A stretch of DNA of 64,000 bases, taken from the NCBI GenBank assembly GCA_965276785.1, contig OZ255629.1, positions 930,001-994,000 of the forward strand, in the 5' to 3' direction. Shown piece by piece: positions 8,849-16,614 of this stretch. The DNA is from LMUY01 sp965276785 (GTDB taxonomy: Bacteria; Pseudomonadota; Alphaproteobacteria; Acetobacterales; Acetobacteraceae). Under the pieces are notes generated by a model that worked only from the letters and a program-made list of their open reading frames with translations, had not been told where the DNA came from and made no database searches. Numbering within the stretch: position 1 is the first letter of the stretch; each line of letters opens with the position of its first letter. Made by a program: the position numbers and the translations under genes.

Positions 8849-8930
8849 GGAGCCTCGTTTTGGTCCAGCACGCTGCGGCTGACAATCTTTCTCCTGCCGC
8901 GGCGTGAGACACGCGTTGACCGCATCCGTT

Positions 8931-8949
8931 GTTGCAAGTAAGTCGCAAC
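8931..8949. promoter_or_regulatory. GTTGC/GCAAC dyad upstream of the NRAMP-type transporter
   Basis: GTTGC at 8931-8935 and GCAAC at 8945-8949 form a 19-bp dyad 24 bases before the transporter start. Manganese-responsive Mur boxes of alphaproteobacteria are dyads built on TGCAA/TTGCA, and this one carries TTGC...GCAA. Regulation by a Fur-family repressor is therefore possible but unproven, all the more because the transporter may not carry manganese. Confidence 0.35.
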
Positions 8950-8973
8950 CACAAACCGCCCCGAGGATGAGCA

Positions 8974-10230
8974 ATGAACAGCGTGCAGGGCGTCGGCGAA
9001 AAGCGCGGTGGGCGGCGCCTGGGCAGTTGGTTGGCCGTGTTCGGGCCCGGTATCGTTGTGATGCTGGCCGATACGGATGTCGGCAGCCTCGTCACCGCTG
9101 GGCAGAGCGGGGCGCAATGGGGTTACCGCCTGCTGCTGATTCAGGTCCTGTTAATGCCGATCCTGTATATCACGCAGGAACTCACCGTCCGGCTCGGCCT
9201 CTTTACCGGCCGCGGCCACGGCGAGCTGATTTGCCAAACCTTCGGCCGCTTTTGGGGCTGGGTGTCGGCGGGCGGGTTGGCGGTCGCCACCGCAGGCGCG
9301 TTGCTGTCGGAGTTTTCGGGCGTGGCCGCGGTGGGGGACTTGTATGGCGTTTCGCGCTTCGTAAGCCTGCCTTTGGCGGCGGCCGCGCTGATTGCGGTGG
9401 TGCTCACCGGGTCGTACCGCCGGGTCGAGCGGGCCGCGATCGCCATCGGCTTGTTCGAGTTCGCGTTTTTCTTCGTTGCCTGGACCGCTCACCCCTCGGT
9501 CGCGACCATGGCGCGGCAATCGGTCAGCATTCCCTACGCCGATACCGATTACCTATTCCTGGCCGCCGCCAATATCGGCGCCGTAATCATGCCCTGGATG
9601 GTCTTTTACCAGCAATCGGCGATCGCCGACAAAGGCTTGCGCCCCGAGCACCTGAAAGCCGCACGGTGGGACACGGCCATCGGCGCAATTGTCACGCAAC
9701 TGGTGATGGCGGCTGCTTTGGTCGCTTGTGCTGCCGTGCTGGGTACCGCGAACAAGCAGGCGGCGCTGAACACCATTGGCGACATGGCGGCAACGCTGAC
9801 GCCGTTGCTCGGCGAGTCGACCGCCAAGCTGGTATTCAGCCTTGGCGTGCTGGGCGCGGGCATGGTGGCGGCTATCGTGGCATCCTTGGCGCTGGCCTGG
9901 GGCGTGGGTGAAGTCACGGGCTATCGGCGCTCGCTCGAGCTGCCGCCGCGACGGGCCTCCTGGTTCTACGGCGTCTACTCGCTCTGCATCGTCGCCGGCG
10001 CCGTGCTGATCGCCGTCTCGCCGGACCTGGTTGCCTTGAACGTGGACGTTCAGGTGATGAATGCCTTCCTGCTGCCGCTGGTGCTGTTCTTCCTGGTGGC
10101 GTTGGCTATCCACGCGCTGCCACCGGCGGTGCGCCTCCGCGGCGCGTACAAATGGGTGGTGATCGTGGTCCTGACGATGACAACGATCTTTGGCGTGTAT
10201 GGCGGTCTCTCAGGCGCCGGGCTATTTTAG
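8974..10230 (+). CDS. NRAMP-family divalent metal transporter with altered metal-site motifs
   Basis: Inner-membrane carrier of 418 residues with about eleven hydrophobic segments. In canonical MntH/NRAMP proteins helix 1 carries DPGN and helix 6 carries MPH. Here the helix 1 site reads DTDVGS (residues 33-38) and the helix 6 site reads MPW, followed by MVFYQQS. The helix 2-3 region VQELTVRLG-like (here TQELTVRLGLFTGRGHGEL) is well kept, so this is a real family branch and not decay. Loss of the Asn, Met-adjacent His and Pro suggests a different ion, perhaps Mg2+ as in NRAMP-related magnesium transporters; that is inference. The gene stands alone, divergent from cysS. Confidence 0.85.
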   Translation: MNSVQGVGEKRGGRRLGSWLAVFGPGIVVMLADTDVGSLVTAGQSGAQWGYRLLLIQVLLMPILYITQELTVRLGLFTGRGHGELICQTFGRFWGWVSAGGLAVATAGALLSEFSGVAAVGDLYGVSRFVSLPLAAAALIAVVLTGSYRRVERAAIAIGLFEFAFFFVAWTAHPSVATMARQSVSIPYADTDYLFLAAANIGAVIMPWMVFYQQSAIADKGLRPEHLKAARWDTAIGAIVTQLVMAAALVACAAVLGTANKQAALNTIGDMAATLTPLLGESTAKLVFSLGVLGAGMVAAIVASLALAWGVGEVTGYRRSLELPPRRASWFYGVYSLCIVAGAVLIAVSPDLVALNVDVQVMNAFLLPLVLFFLVALAIHALPPAVRLRGAYKWVVIVVLTMTTIFGVYGGLSGAGLF

Positions 10231-10247
10231 GTGGATGGCGTTGCTGA

Positions 10248-10470
10248 TCAGGCGGCACCCGCTTGGCTGTTTACGTCCTTGTCCAACACCACAAAGCTGA
10301 GATCGTCACGGAGGGGGACGCCAAAGCGATCATCCCCATACGGAAACGGGTTCGCCTCGCCCGTTCGGCGATAGCCGCGCCGCAGATACCAGGCGATCAC
10401 GCTGGCCCTGACATTGACGACCTCGATGCGAACCGCGCCACGCCAGCGCCGGGTCCACCAGGAACGTCAC
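10248..10470 (-). pseudogene. GNAT acetyltransferase remnant (C-terminal fragment)
   Basis: Read on the minus strand, the frame ending at TGA 10248-10250 encodes RVEVVN-like RIEVVNVRASVIAWYLRRGY and then YRRTGE, FPYGDDRFG and LRDDLSFVVL, which is the C-terminal third of a GNAT N-acetyltransferase. Upstream the frame meets a TGA at about 10467, while another frame there reads FAALVTFLVDP, like the core strand that should precede it. A frame change plus loss of the N-terminus explains this. It fills the gap between the transporter and gltX; no intact gene is present there. Confidence 0.6.
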
Positions 10471-10509
10471 GAGAGCTGCAAAGGTAAAGCTCAGCGCTTC
10501 CCAAGTGAA

Positions 10510-11841
10510 CTAGCTCTGCGCCACCAGCAGCCGCTCCGCCGCACGTGCCCGGCCCATCAGCGGAAGCAAGCCGCGCATCTCCGGACCACGCTCCTCGCCC
10601 GTCAGCGCCAAGCGCAGCGGGTGGAACAATGCGCGGCCCTTCCGGCCGGTGGCCTGCTTCAGCGTCTCGGTCCAGGTGGTCCAGACATCGGGGGCCCAGG
10701 GCTCCGGCGGCAGAGTGGCAAGCGCTTCTTTTAAAAACGCCGCCTCGCCCTCGATCACAGGCGGCACGATGGTGCCGCCCAGCACGTCCCACCACATGCG
10801 CGCCTCGTTCAGCAAGTCCAGGTTGCCGCGTACGGCCTGCCAAAACGCCGAGGTGGCCGCGGATGGCAGCCGGTCGCGCACCGTCTCGAACGGGTAGCTC
10901 TGCAGCACCCGGCGGTTCAGCGCCAGCAATTGGCGAATATCGAACCGCGCGGAGGAGCGGGAGAACCGGCTGAGGTCGAACCCGGCGGCCAGGCTGGCAA
11001 GATCGGCCGGGACCGGATCGTCGGACGTGCCGACCCGCGCGAGATAGGCGGTGATCGCGCCCGGCTCCATCCCGTCCTGCCGCAAGCTGCGCAGCGAGAG
11101 CGCGCCGGTGCGCTTGGACAGCTTGCCGCCGTCCTCCGCCACCAGCAGCGGCAGGTGGGCGAACTGGACGGCCGCCGGGTCACCCCCCAGCGCCGCCCAA
11201 ATGTCGAGCTGCACGGCGGTGTTGGTAACGTGGTCCTCGCCGCGGACAATATGAGTGATGCCGCACGCCAGGTCGTCAACCACGGAGGTGAAGGTGTAGA
11301 GCGGCGTGCCATCCGCGCGTACCAGCACGGGGTCCGAAATGGTGGGCAGCCGCACCTCGCGCGGCCCGAGCACCAGGTCGCGCCAGCCGGCCGCGCCGTC
11401 GGATAGGCGGAAACGCCAATAAGGGGTTTTGCCGCCCGCCTCCGCCGCGGCACGCTGCTCGGGAGTGAGCCTGAGCATGGCGCGATCGTACACCGGTGGG
11501 AGATGACGGCGCAGCCGCTGGTCGCGCTTGGCCTGCAGCTCTGCCTCGGACTCGAAGCAGGGATACAACCGCCCAGCCGCTTCCAGCCGTCGTGCGGCTT
11601 CGCGATACTGCGGCAGCCGGTCGGACTGGCGGAAGCTCTCGTCCCAGGTGAGGCCGAGCCAGGCTAAATCCTGCTCGATGGCGGCAGCATACTCGGGGCG
11701 GTTGCGCTCGGTATCCGTATCGTCCAGGCGCAACAGGAATTGGCCACCATGGCGCCGGGCCAGCAGGTAGTTCGCCAGCGCGGCACGCGTATTGCCGACA
11801 TGGAGATAGCCGGTAGGGGAGGGGGCGAAGCGGAGTTTCAT
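10510..11841 (-). CDS. gltX: Glutamate--tRNA ligase
   Basis: Class I synthetase charging tRNA-Glu, and in many alphaproteobacteria also tRNA-Gln for later amidation. The start is the ATG at 11841 (MKLRFAPSPTGYLHVG); the frame is open far upstream but overlaps iclR there. 443 residues, slightly short for the family. HIGH reads HVGN at 14-17 and KLSKR is at 240-244. Alphaproteobacteria often carry two gltX copies with different tRNA specificity, and which type this is cannot be decided here. It lies 26 bases downstream of the IclR gene on the same strand, so the two may share a transcript. Confidence 0.93.
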   Translation of the reverse strand: MKLRFAPSPTGYLHVGNTRAALANYLLARRHGGQFLLRLDDTDTERNRPEYAAAIEQDLAWLGLTWDESFRQSDRLPQYREAARRLEAAGRLYPCFESEAELQAKRDQRLRRHLPPVYDRAMLRLTPEQRAAAEAGGKTPYWRFRLSDGAAGWRDLVLGPREVRLPTISDPVLVRADGTPLYTFTSVVDDLACGITHIVRGEDHVTNTAVQLDIWAALGGDPAAVQFAHLPLLVAEDGGKLSKRTGALSLRSLRQDGMEPGAITAYLARVGTSDDPVPADLASLAAGFDLSRFSRSSARFDIRQLLALNRRVLQSYPFETVRDRLPSAATSAFWQAVRGNLDLLNEARMWWDVLGGTIVPPVIEGEAAFLKEALATLPPEPWAPDVWTTWTETLKQATGRKGRALFHPLRLALTGEERGPEMRGLLPLMGRARAAERLLVAQS

Positions 11842-11867
11842 GGCTGGCCGGTTATAGGTCGTCTTGC

Positions 11868-12650
11868 TCAGCCGCCCAATGCCCGGCCAAGCTCCTGGGC
11901 GGCCGATTGCAGCGGGGTGAGCAAGGTGAGCGGTCGCGGCGGACGCATGCGGATCGCCGGAGAGGCCACGCTCAACACCGCCACCACAGCGCCGGAGCGG
12001 TCCCGCACCGGCACGCTGGCCGAAACCGCCCCCTCGGCCATCTCGTGCGTCGTGATCAGCCACTCGCGCTTGCGGATGCGGTCGTGATCGGCTGCAACCC
12101 CGGCGGGGTCGGTCCGCGTGCTCGGGCCTAGCCGCATCAGCCGGCCGGACAGCACGGCGCGTTGCAGCGGCTCGGGCGCATAGGCGAGCAGCAGCCGGCC
12201 CGGCCCGGCATGCAGCGGCGCACGGTCCCCCGGCCGGCCATAAGTATGGGTGTTGGCGAGGCCGGGAGAGACCGCCACCAACTCGCTCTCCTGCCCGTCG
12301 CGCACGGCGAGATAGATGCTGTCGCCGATACTGTCCGCCAGGGCCGCCATCACCGGGGTAGCGGCGAGCGCCAGCGCGCCCTGCCGCTGCGCCGCCCGCG
12401 CCACCGCCAGCCAGCCCGCGCCAAGCTGCCAAGCCCCGCGCTTGCCAAGCTGCATCGCCAGCCCGCGGGATTGCAGCGTGTGCAGGATGCGGAACACGTT
12501 GACGCGGGTGCAATCGGCCGCCAAGGCCAGGTCGGTGAGCGTGGCGGGGCCAAGCCGAGCCAACGCCACCACCACGTCTAGCGTCCGTTCGACCGCTCCG
12601 ATGCCGTAGCCATGCGGCTCTGCCGTAGCCGCTCCTTCGTCAGGCGGCAT
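11868..12650 (-). CDS. IclR-family transcriptional regulator
   Basis: DNA-binding regulator of 260 residues. Residues 15-75 form the winged helix (VERTLDVVVALARLGPATLTDLA start, then VNVFRILHTLQSRGL as recognition region). The remainder is the effector-binding domain, with PLHAGPGRLLLAY, ITTHEMAEGAVSASVPVRD and VLSVASPAIRM segments matching the IclR ligand domain. Ligand and target are unknown. It sits directly upstream of gltX on the same strand with no catabolic operon beside it, so its target is probably elsewhere in the genome. Confidence 0.9.
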   Translation of the reverse strand: MPPDEGAATAEPHGYGIGAVERTLDVVVALARLGPATLTDLALAADCTRVNVFRILHTLQSRGLAMQLGKRGAWQLGAGWLAVARAAQRQGALALAATPVMAALADSIGDSIYLAVRDGQESELVAVSPGLANTHTYGRPGDRAPLHAGPGRLLLAYAPEPLQRAVLSGRLMRLGPSTRTDPAGVAADHDRIRKREWLITTHEMAEGAVSASVPVRDRSGAVVAVLSVASPAIRMRPPRPLTLLTPLQSAAQELGRALGG

Positions 12651-12735
12651 GCAGCCGCATCTGGCGAGCCCCTCCGTCTGGGTGGATGTCTAGCATACGG
12701 GTGTGCTCAGGCGATTCTCAATCAACCAGGCGCGG

Positions 12736-12795
12736 CGCTTGCGGCCGCCGGGCAACTGGGCGAGCCGCTTGTCGCCGCCGGGCGGCTGGGTTAAC
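12736..12795. repeat. Imperfect 30-bp tandem duplication
   Basis: Two adjacent units, 12736-12765 and 12766-12795, both begin CGCTTG and share a GCCGCCGGGC core followed by CTGGG. They lie in the 171-bp gap between iclR and tRNA-Leu, where I see no gene. Probably replication slippage in GC-rich DNA. Confidence 0.4.
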
Positions 12796-12821
12796 ACCGC
12801 GCGTTCGTGGCCGGGCGGTCG

Positions 12822-12903
<82 letters not shown>

Positions 12904-12958
12904 TCCGTCTCCTGGCCGACCGCCTATTTAAGCCGACTACCAAGGATTTCCCCGCCCG

Positions 12959-14350
12959 ATGCAGGTTACCGAGACCCTCTCCGAGGGGCTGAAGCGCGGC
13001 TTCACCGTTGTTGTCCCCTCCACCAACATCGAGGACAAGCGCAGCGCCAAGCTCGCCGAGCTGAGCCGCCAAATCCGGCTGCCCGGCTTCCGCCCCGGCA
13101 AGGTGCCGGAGCGCATCGTGCGCCAGCGCTACGGCACGGCTGTGCTGGCCGAGGTGCTGGAGGACAGCGTGAACGAGGCCACGCAGCAGGTGCTGTCCGA
13201 TCGCGGCCTGCGCGCCGCGACGCAGCCGAAGGTGGACGTGAAACCCGCCGAAGGCGCCCTGGACGCGCCGCACGACCTGGAATTCACCGTTGAGGTAGAA
13301 CTGCTTCCGGAGATTGTCCCGCCCGATTTCACCACCCTCTCGCTGACCCGGCTGAAGGCCGAACCCAGCACCGAAGAGATCGACAAGGCGCTCGCCGGCT
13401 TGGCCCAGCGCCACCGCTCGCTAGACCCGGTGGAGGAGTCCCGCCCCGCCGTCAAAGGGGAGTTCCTAACTGTCGACTACACCGGCCGGCTCGAAGGCAC
13501 CCCCTTTGAGGGCGGTGCCGGCACCGACGTGGACGTCGAGGTCGGCGGCACCGGGTTCATCCCGGGCTTCACCGAGCAGCTCGAGGGCATGACGCCGGGC
13601 GAGACCCGCACCATCGACGTAGCGTTTCCGGACAACTACGCGACCAAAGACCTGGCGGGCAAGCCAGCCCAGTTCGAAATTGCCGCCAAGACGCTGAAGA
13701 CCGCCACCGTGCCGGAGCTGGACGACGCTCTGGCGGAGAAGGTGGGTTTCGACTCGCTCGACGAGCTGCGGGGCGCCTTGACCCGGCAGATGCAGCGCGA
13801 ATACGACAGCATGAGCCGCATGCGCATCAAGCGCGACTTGCTGGATCGGTTGAGCAAGCTCGCGGACTTCGCCGTGCCGCCCAGCATGGCTCAGGCCGAG
13901 TTCGAGCAGATCTGGCAGCGCGTGGAGGCCGATCGCAAGGCGGGTCAGGAGGACGCGGAGGACAAAGCCAAGGACGAGACGACGCTCAGGGCCGAATACC
14001 ACGCCATTGCCGAGCGCCGGGTGCGGCTTGGTCTGCTGCTCGCCGAAGTCGGCCGTAGCCAGGGCGTGACCGTCTCGGCCGAAGAGATGACCCAGGCGAT
14101 GCGCGCCGAAGCGATGCGCTATGCCAGCCAAGCCGTGCAAGTGATGGAGTTCTTCCGCAAAAACCCGGAAGCGGCCGAGCGGCTGCGCGGGCCGATTTTT
14201 GAGGACAAGGTCGTGGACTACATCCTGGACCAATCCCAGGTGGAGGAACGCGTGGTGAGCGCCGAGCAACTCGCCGCCGAGCCGGACGAGCCCACCGGAG
14301 AGGGTGCCGCGGCCGCGGAGGCGACCGCAACCGACATCCCCGCCGCATGA
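12959..14350 (+). CDS. tig: Trigger factor, ribosome-associated chaperone and PPIase
   Basis: Binds the ribosome exit tunnel next to L23 and shields nascent chains. 463 residues. The N-terminal ribosome-binding signature GFRPGKVP is at about 42-49, followed by the FKBP-like PPIase domain (VKGEFLTVDYTGRL, GGTGFIPGFTEQLEGM) and the long helical C-terminal arms. The tail after about residue 435 is Ala/Glu/Thr-rich, as is common. It heads the tig-clpP-clpX-lon arrangement that couples folding with proteolysis. The gaps (101 bases to clpP) suggest separate promoters. Confidence 0.96.
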   Translation: MQVTETLSEGLKRGFTVVVPSTNIEDKRSAKLAELSRQIRLPGFRPGKVPERIVRQRYGTAVLAEVLEDSVNEATQQVLSDRGLRAATQPKVDVKPAEGALDAPHDLEFTVEVELLPEIVPPDFTTLSLTRLKAEPSTEEIDKALAGLAQRHRSLDPVEESRPAVKGEFLTVDYTGRLEGTPFEGGAGTDVDVEVGGTGFIPGFTEQLEGMTPGETRTIDVAFPDNYATKDLAGKPAQFEIAAKTLKTATVPELDDALAEKVGFDSLDELRGALTRQMQREYDSMSRMRIKRDLLDRLSKLADFAVPPSMAQAEFEQIWQRVEADRKAGQEDAEDKAKDETTLRAEYHAIAERRVRLGLLLAEVGRSQGVTVSAEEMTQAMRAEAMRYASQAVQVMEFFRKNPEAAERLRGPIFEDKVVDYILDQSQVEERVVSAEQLAAEPDEPTGEGAAAAEATATDIPAA

Positions 14351-14451
14351 CCGTCGGCGGCATGGCTGGATTCAGCCCGGCTGCACTCTATTTACTCTTC
14401 CATGTCTATCCTCGGTGCGGTGCACCCTATGCTGAGTGAGGAACCTTGTTC

Positions 14452-15090
14452 ATGAGGGATCGCCATCCCGCCGAAACCGTCGGCTCCTTGGTTCCCATGG
14501 TTGTGGAGCGGCTGGCCCGCGGCGAGCGGGTGGCCGACATCTACTCCCGCCTGCTCAGCGAGCGCATCGTCTTCCTCACCGGGCCGGTGTTCGACGAGCT
14601 GAGCGCCTCGGTCTGCGCCCAATTGCTGTTTTTGGAGAGCGAGAACCCCGGCAAGGACATCTCGTTCTACATCAACAGTCCCGGCGGCGTGGTCTCGGCC
14701 GGTTTGGCGATCTACGACACCATGCAATATATCCGCAGCCCGGTGAGCACCGTCTGCATCGGGCAAGCCGCATCGATGGGCAGCTTGCTCCTCTGCGCCG
14801 GCGCCAAGGACAAGCGCTATGCGCTGCCGAATGCGCGGATCATGGTGCACCAACCATCGGGCGGCGCGCAGGGGCAGGCGGCGGACATCGAAATACAAGC
14901 GCGTGAAATCCTTGCGCTGCGCCGCCGGTTGAACGACATCTACGTGCGGCACACAGGGCAAGCCCTTGAAGTCATTGAGCGTAAGCTGGAGCGGGACAGC
15001 TTCATGTCGGCAGAGGAAGCGCGTGATTTTGGGCTGGTGGACAGCGTGGTGGAAAACCGGCCGGTGCCGGCGGACCCGCTGAAGTCTTGA
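14452..15090 (+). CDS. clpP: ATP-dependent Clp protease proteolytic subunit
   Basis: Serine protease that forms the 14-mer chamber fed by ClpX or ClpA. The start is the ATG at 14452, with GTGAGGAA about ten bases upstream; an upstream in-frame TTG at 14446 is less likely. 212 residues. The catalytic triad is intact: Ser108 in GQAASMGS, His133 in MVHQPSGG and Asp182 in RDSFMS. INSPGG at 75-80 supports substrate binding. It lies 120 bases before clpX, with a hairpin between them. Confidence 0.97.
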   Translation: MRDRHPAETVGSLVPMVVERLARGERVADIYSRLLSERIVFLTGPVFDELSASVCAQLLFLESENPGKDISFYINSPGGVVSAGLAIYDTMQYIRSPVSTVCIGQAASMGSLLLCAGAKDKRYALPNARIMVHQPSGGAQGQAADIEIQAREILALRRRLNDIYVRHTGQALEVIERKLERDSFMSAEEARDFGLVDSVVENRPVPADPLKS

Positions 15091-15102
15091 TTGTCGAGCG
15101 TG

Positions 15103-15131
15103 GCGGGATGGGCGGAGTGTCGCCGTCCCGC
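15103..15131 (+). promoter_or_regulatory. Intercistronic hairpin between clpP and clpX
   Basis: GCGGGA (15103-15108) pairs with TCCCGC (15126-15131), with an inner GGCG/CGCC helix and a short loop. No T-tract follows, so it is more likely an mRNA processing or stability element than a terminator. Confidence 0.3.
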
Positions 15132-15210
15132 GACATCCTGGGCTTGTTTACCCGTGTGAGCGGGCGCTAAGCTTCTGCTGGGTCTCCGGTCGCACCGGGG
15201 TGGAGTGTTC

Positions 15211-16461
15211 ATGAGCAAGAGTGGCGATACGAAGAATACTCTTTATTGCTCGTTCTGCGGCAAGTCGCAGCATGAAGTGCGCAAGCTGATTGCGGGTCCC
15301 ACCGTATTCATCTGTGACGAATGTGTCGAACTCTGCATGGACATTATCCGTGAAGAGCACAAGACCCATTTGGTCAAGTCTCGCGACGGAGTGCCGACGC
15401 CGAAAGAGATCTGCAAGGTGCTGGACGATTACGTAATCGGTCAGCAACACGCCAAGAAGGTGCTCTCGGTGGCGGTGCACAACCACTACAAGCGCTTGGC
15501 GCATGGCGCCAAGAACAACGACATCGAGATCGCCAAGTCCAACATCCTGCTGGTTGGCCCGACCGGCTCGGGCAAGACGTTGCTGGCGCAAACCCTGGCC
15601 CGGATCCTGGACGTTCCGTTCACCATGGCGGACGCCACCACCCTGACCGAGGCAGGCTATGTCGGCGAGGATGTCGAAAACATCATCCTCAAGCTGTTGC
15701 AGTCCGCCGACTACAACGTGGAGCGCGCGCAGCGCGGCATCGTCTACATCGACGAAGTGGATAAGATCAGCCGCAAGTCCGACAATCCCTCGATCACGCG
15801 GGATGTGTCGGGCGAGGGCGTGCAGCAGGCGTTGCTCAAGATCATGGAGGGCACGGTGGCGTCGGTGCCGCCGCAAGGGGGGCGCAAGCATCCGCAGCAG
15901 GAGTTCCTGCAGGTGGACACCACCAACATCCTGTTCATCTGCGGCGGCGCTTTCGCCGGGCTGGAGAAGATCATCGGCGCTCGTGGCAAAGGCTCTGGTA
16001 TCGGCTATGGCGCCGATGTCCGCTCGCCTGACGAACGGCGCACCGGCGCGATCTTGCGCGATGTCGAGCCAGAGGACCTGCTGCGCTTCGGCCTGATCCC
16101 CGAGTTCATCGGCCGCTTGCCCGTGGTGGCGACATTGGAGGATCTCGACGAGGGCGCCTTGGTCGAAATCCTTACCAAGCCCAAGAACGCGCTGGTCAAG
16201 CAATACGGCCGGCTGTTCGAGATGGAAGGCGTTAAGCTCGCCTTTACCGAGGATGCGCTACGCTCCGTGGCAACGCGGGCCATCGCCCGCAAAACGGGGG
16301 CGCGCGGCCTGCGCTCAATCATGGAGGCCATCCTGCTCTCCACCATGTTCGACCTGCCAGGGTTGGACAGTGTGGAGGAGGTGGTGGTGAACCGGGAGGT
16401 TGCGGAAGGGCGTGCCAACCCGCTGTTCACCTACGGCAAGGAGCGGGCGGAGGGCGCCTGA
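15211..16461 (+). CDS. clpX: ATP-dependent Clp protease ATP-binding subunit ClpX
   Basis: AAA+ unfoldase that recognises tagged proteins and threads them into ClpP. The start is the ATG at 15211 with TGGAG at 15201-15205; a GTG two codons upstream is possible. 416 residues. The N-terminal C4 zinc domain is complete (CSFC near residue 14 and CDEC near 40). Walker A GPTGSGKT, Walker B IVYIDEVDKI, the pore segment in GYVGEDVE, sensor residues and the C-terminal GARGLRSI are all seen. It pairs with the clpP just upstream. Confidence 0.98.
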   Translation: MSKSGDTKNTLYCSFCGKSQHEVRKLIAGPTVFICDECVELCMDIIREEHKTHLVKSRDGVPTPKEICKVLDDYVIGQQHAKKVLSVAVHNHYKRLAHGAKNNDIEIAKSNILLVGPTGSGKTLLAQTLARILDVPFTMADATTLTEAGYVGEDVENIILKLLQSADYNVERAQRGIVYIDEVDKISRKSDNPSITRDVSGEGVQQALLKIMEGTVASVPPQGGRKHPQQEFLQVDTTNILFICGGAFAGLEKIIGARGKGSGIGYGADVRSPDERRTGAILRDVEPEDLLRFGLIPEFIGRLPVVATLEDLDEGALVEILTKPKNALVKQYGRLFEMEGVKLAFTEDALRSVATRAIARKTGARGLRSIMEAILLSTMFDLPGLDSVEEVVVNREVAEGRANPLFTYGKERAEGA

Positions 16462-16496
16462 GCCGAGCTTCGGTGTCCCGCGCCGGTTTTCAAGAT

Positions 16497-16525
16497 CTTG
16501 GCCATTTGTCAGGCCATGCCGATAT
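16497..16525 (+). promoter_or_regulatory. Candidate sigma-32 (heat shock) promoter for lon
   Basis: CTTG at 16497-16500, an 18-base spacer, then CCGATAT at 16519-16525. The heat-shock consensus reported for alphaproteobacteria is CTTG, N17-18, CYTATNT; this differs at one fixed position. It lies 90 bases upstream of the lon start, and lon is a classic heat-shock gene. Confidence 0.45.
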
Positions 16526-16601
16526 GACAATCAGTAGACGGGTTTTTACCACGCGGTGGGGTCGGGCGTGCCAGTATGGGCGCTTGACGCCCGACTGTCC
16601 T

Positions 16602-16610
16602 TAAGGAGGT
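16602..16610 (+). promoter_or_regulatory. Full-length Shine-Dalgarno of lon
   Basis: TAAGGAGGT is complementary over nine bases to the 16S rRNA 3' end and lies four bases before the lon ATG at 16615. It is the strongest ribosome site I noticed in the window and indicates efficient initiation. Confidence 0.8.
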
Positions 16611-16614
16611 CTGC

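Noticed and set aside
11842..12513. Long N-terminal extension of gltX
   Set aside because: It overlaps iclR in another frame, and GluRS proteins begin at the MKLRFAPSPTG position (11841).
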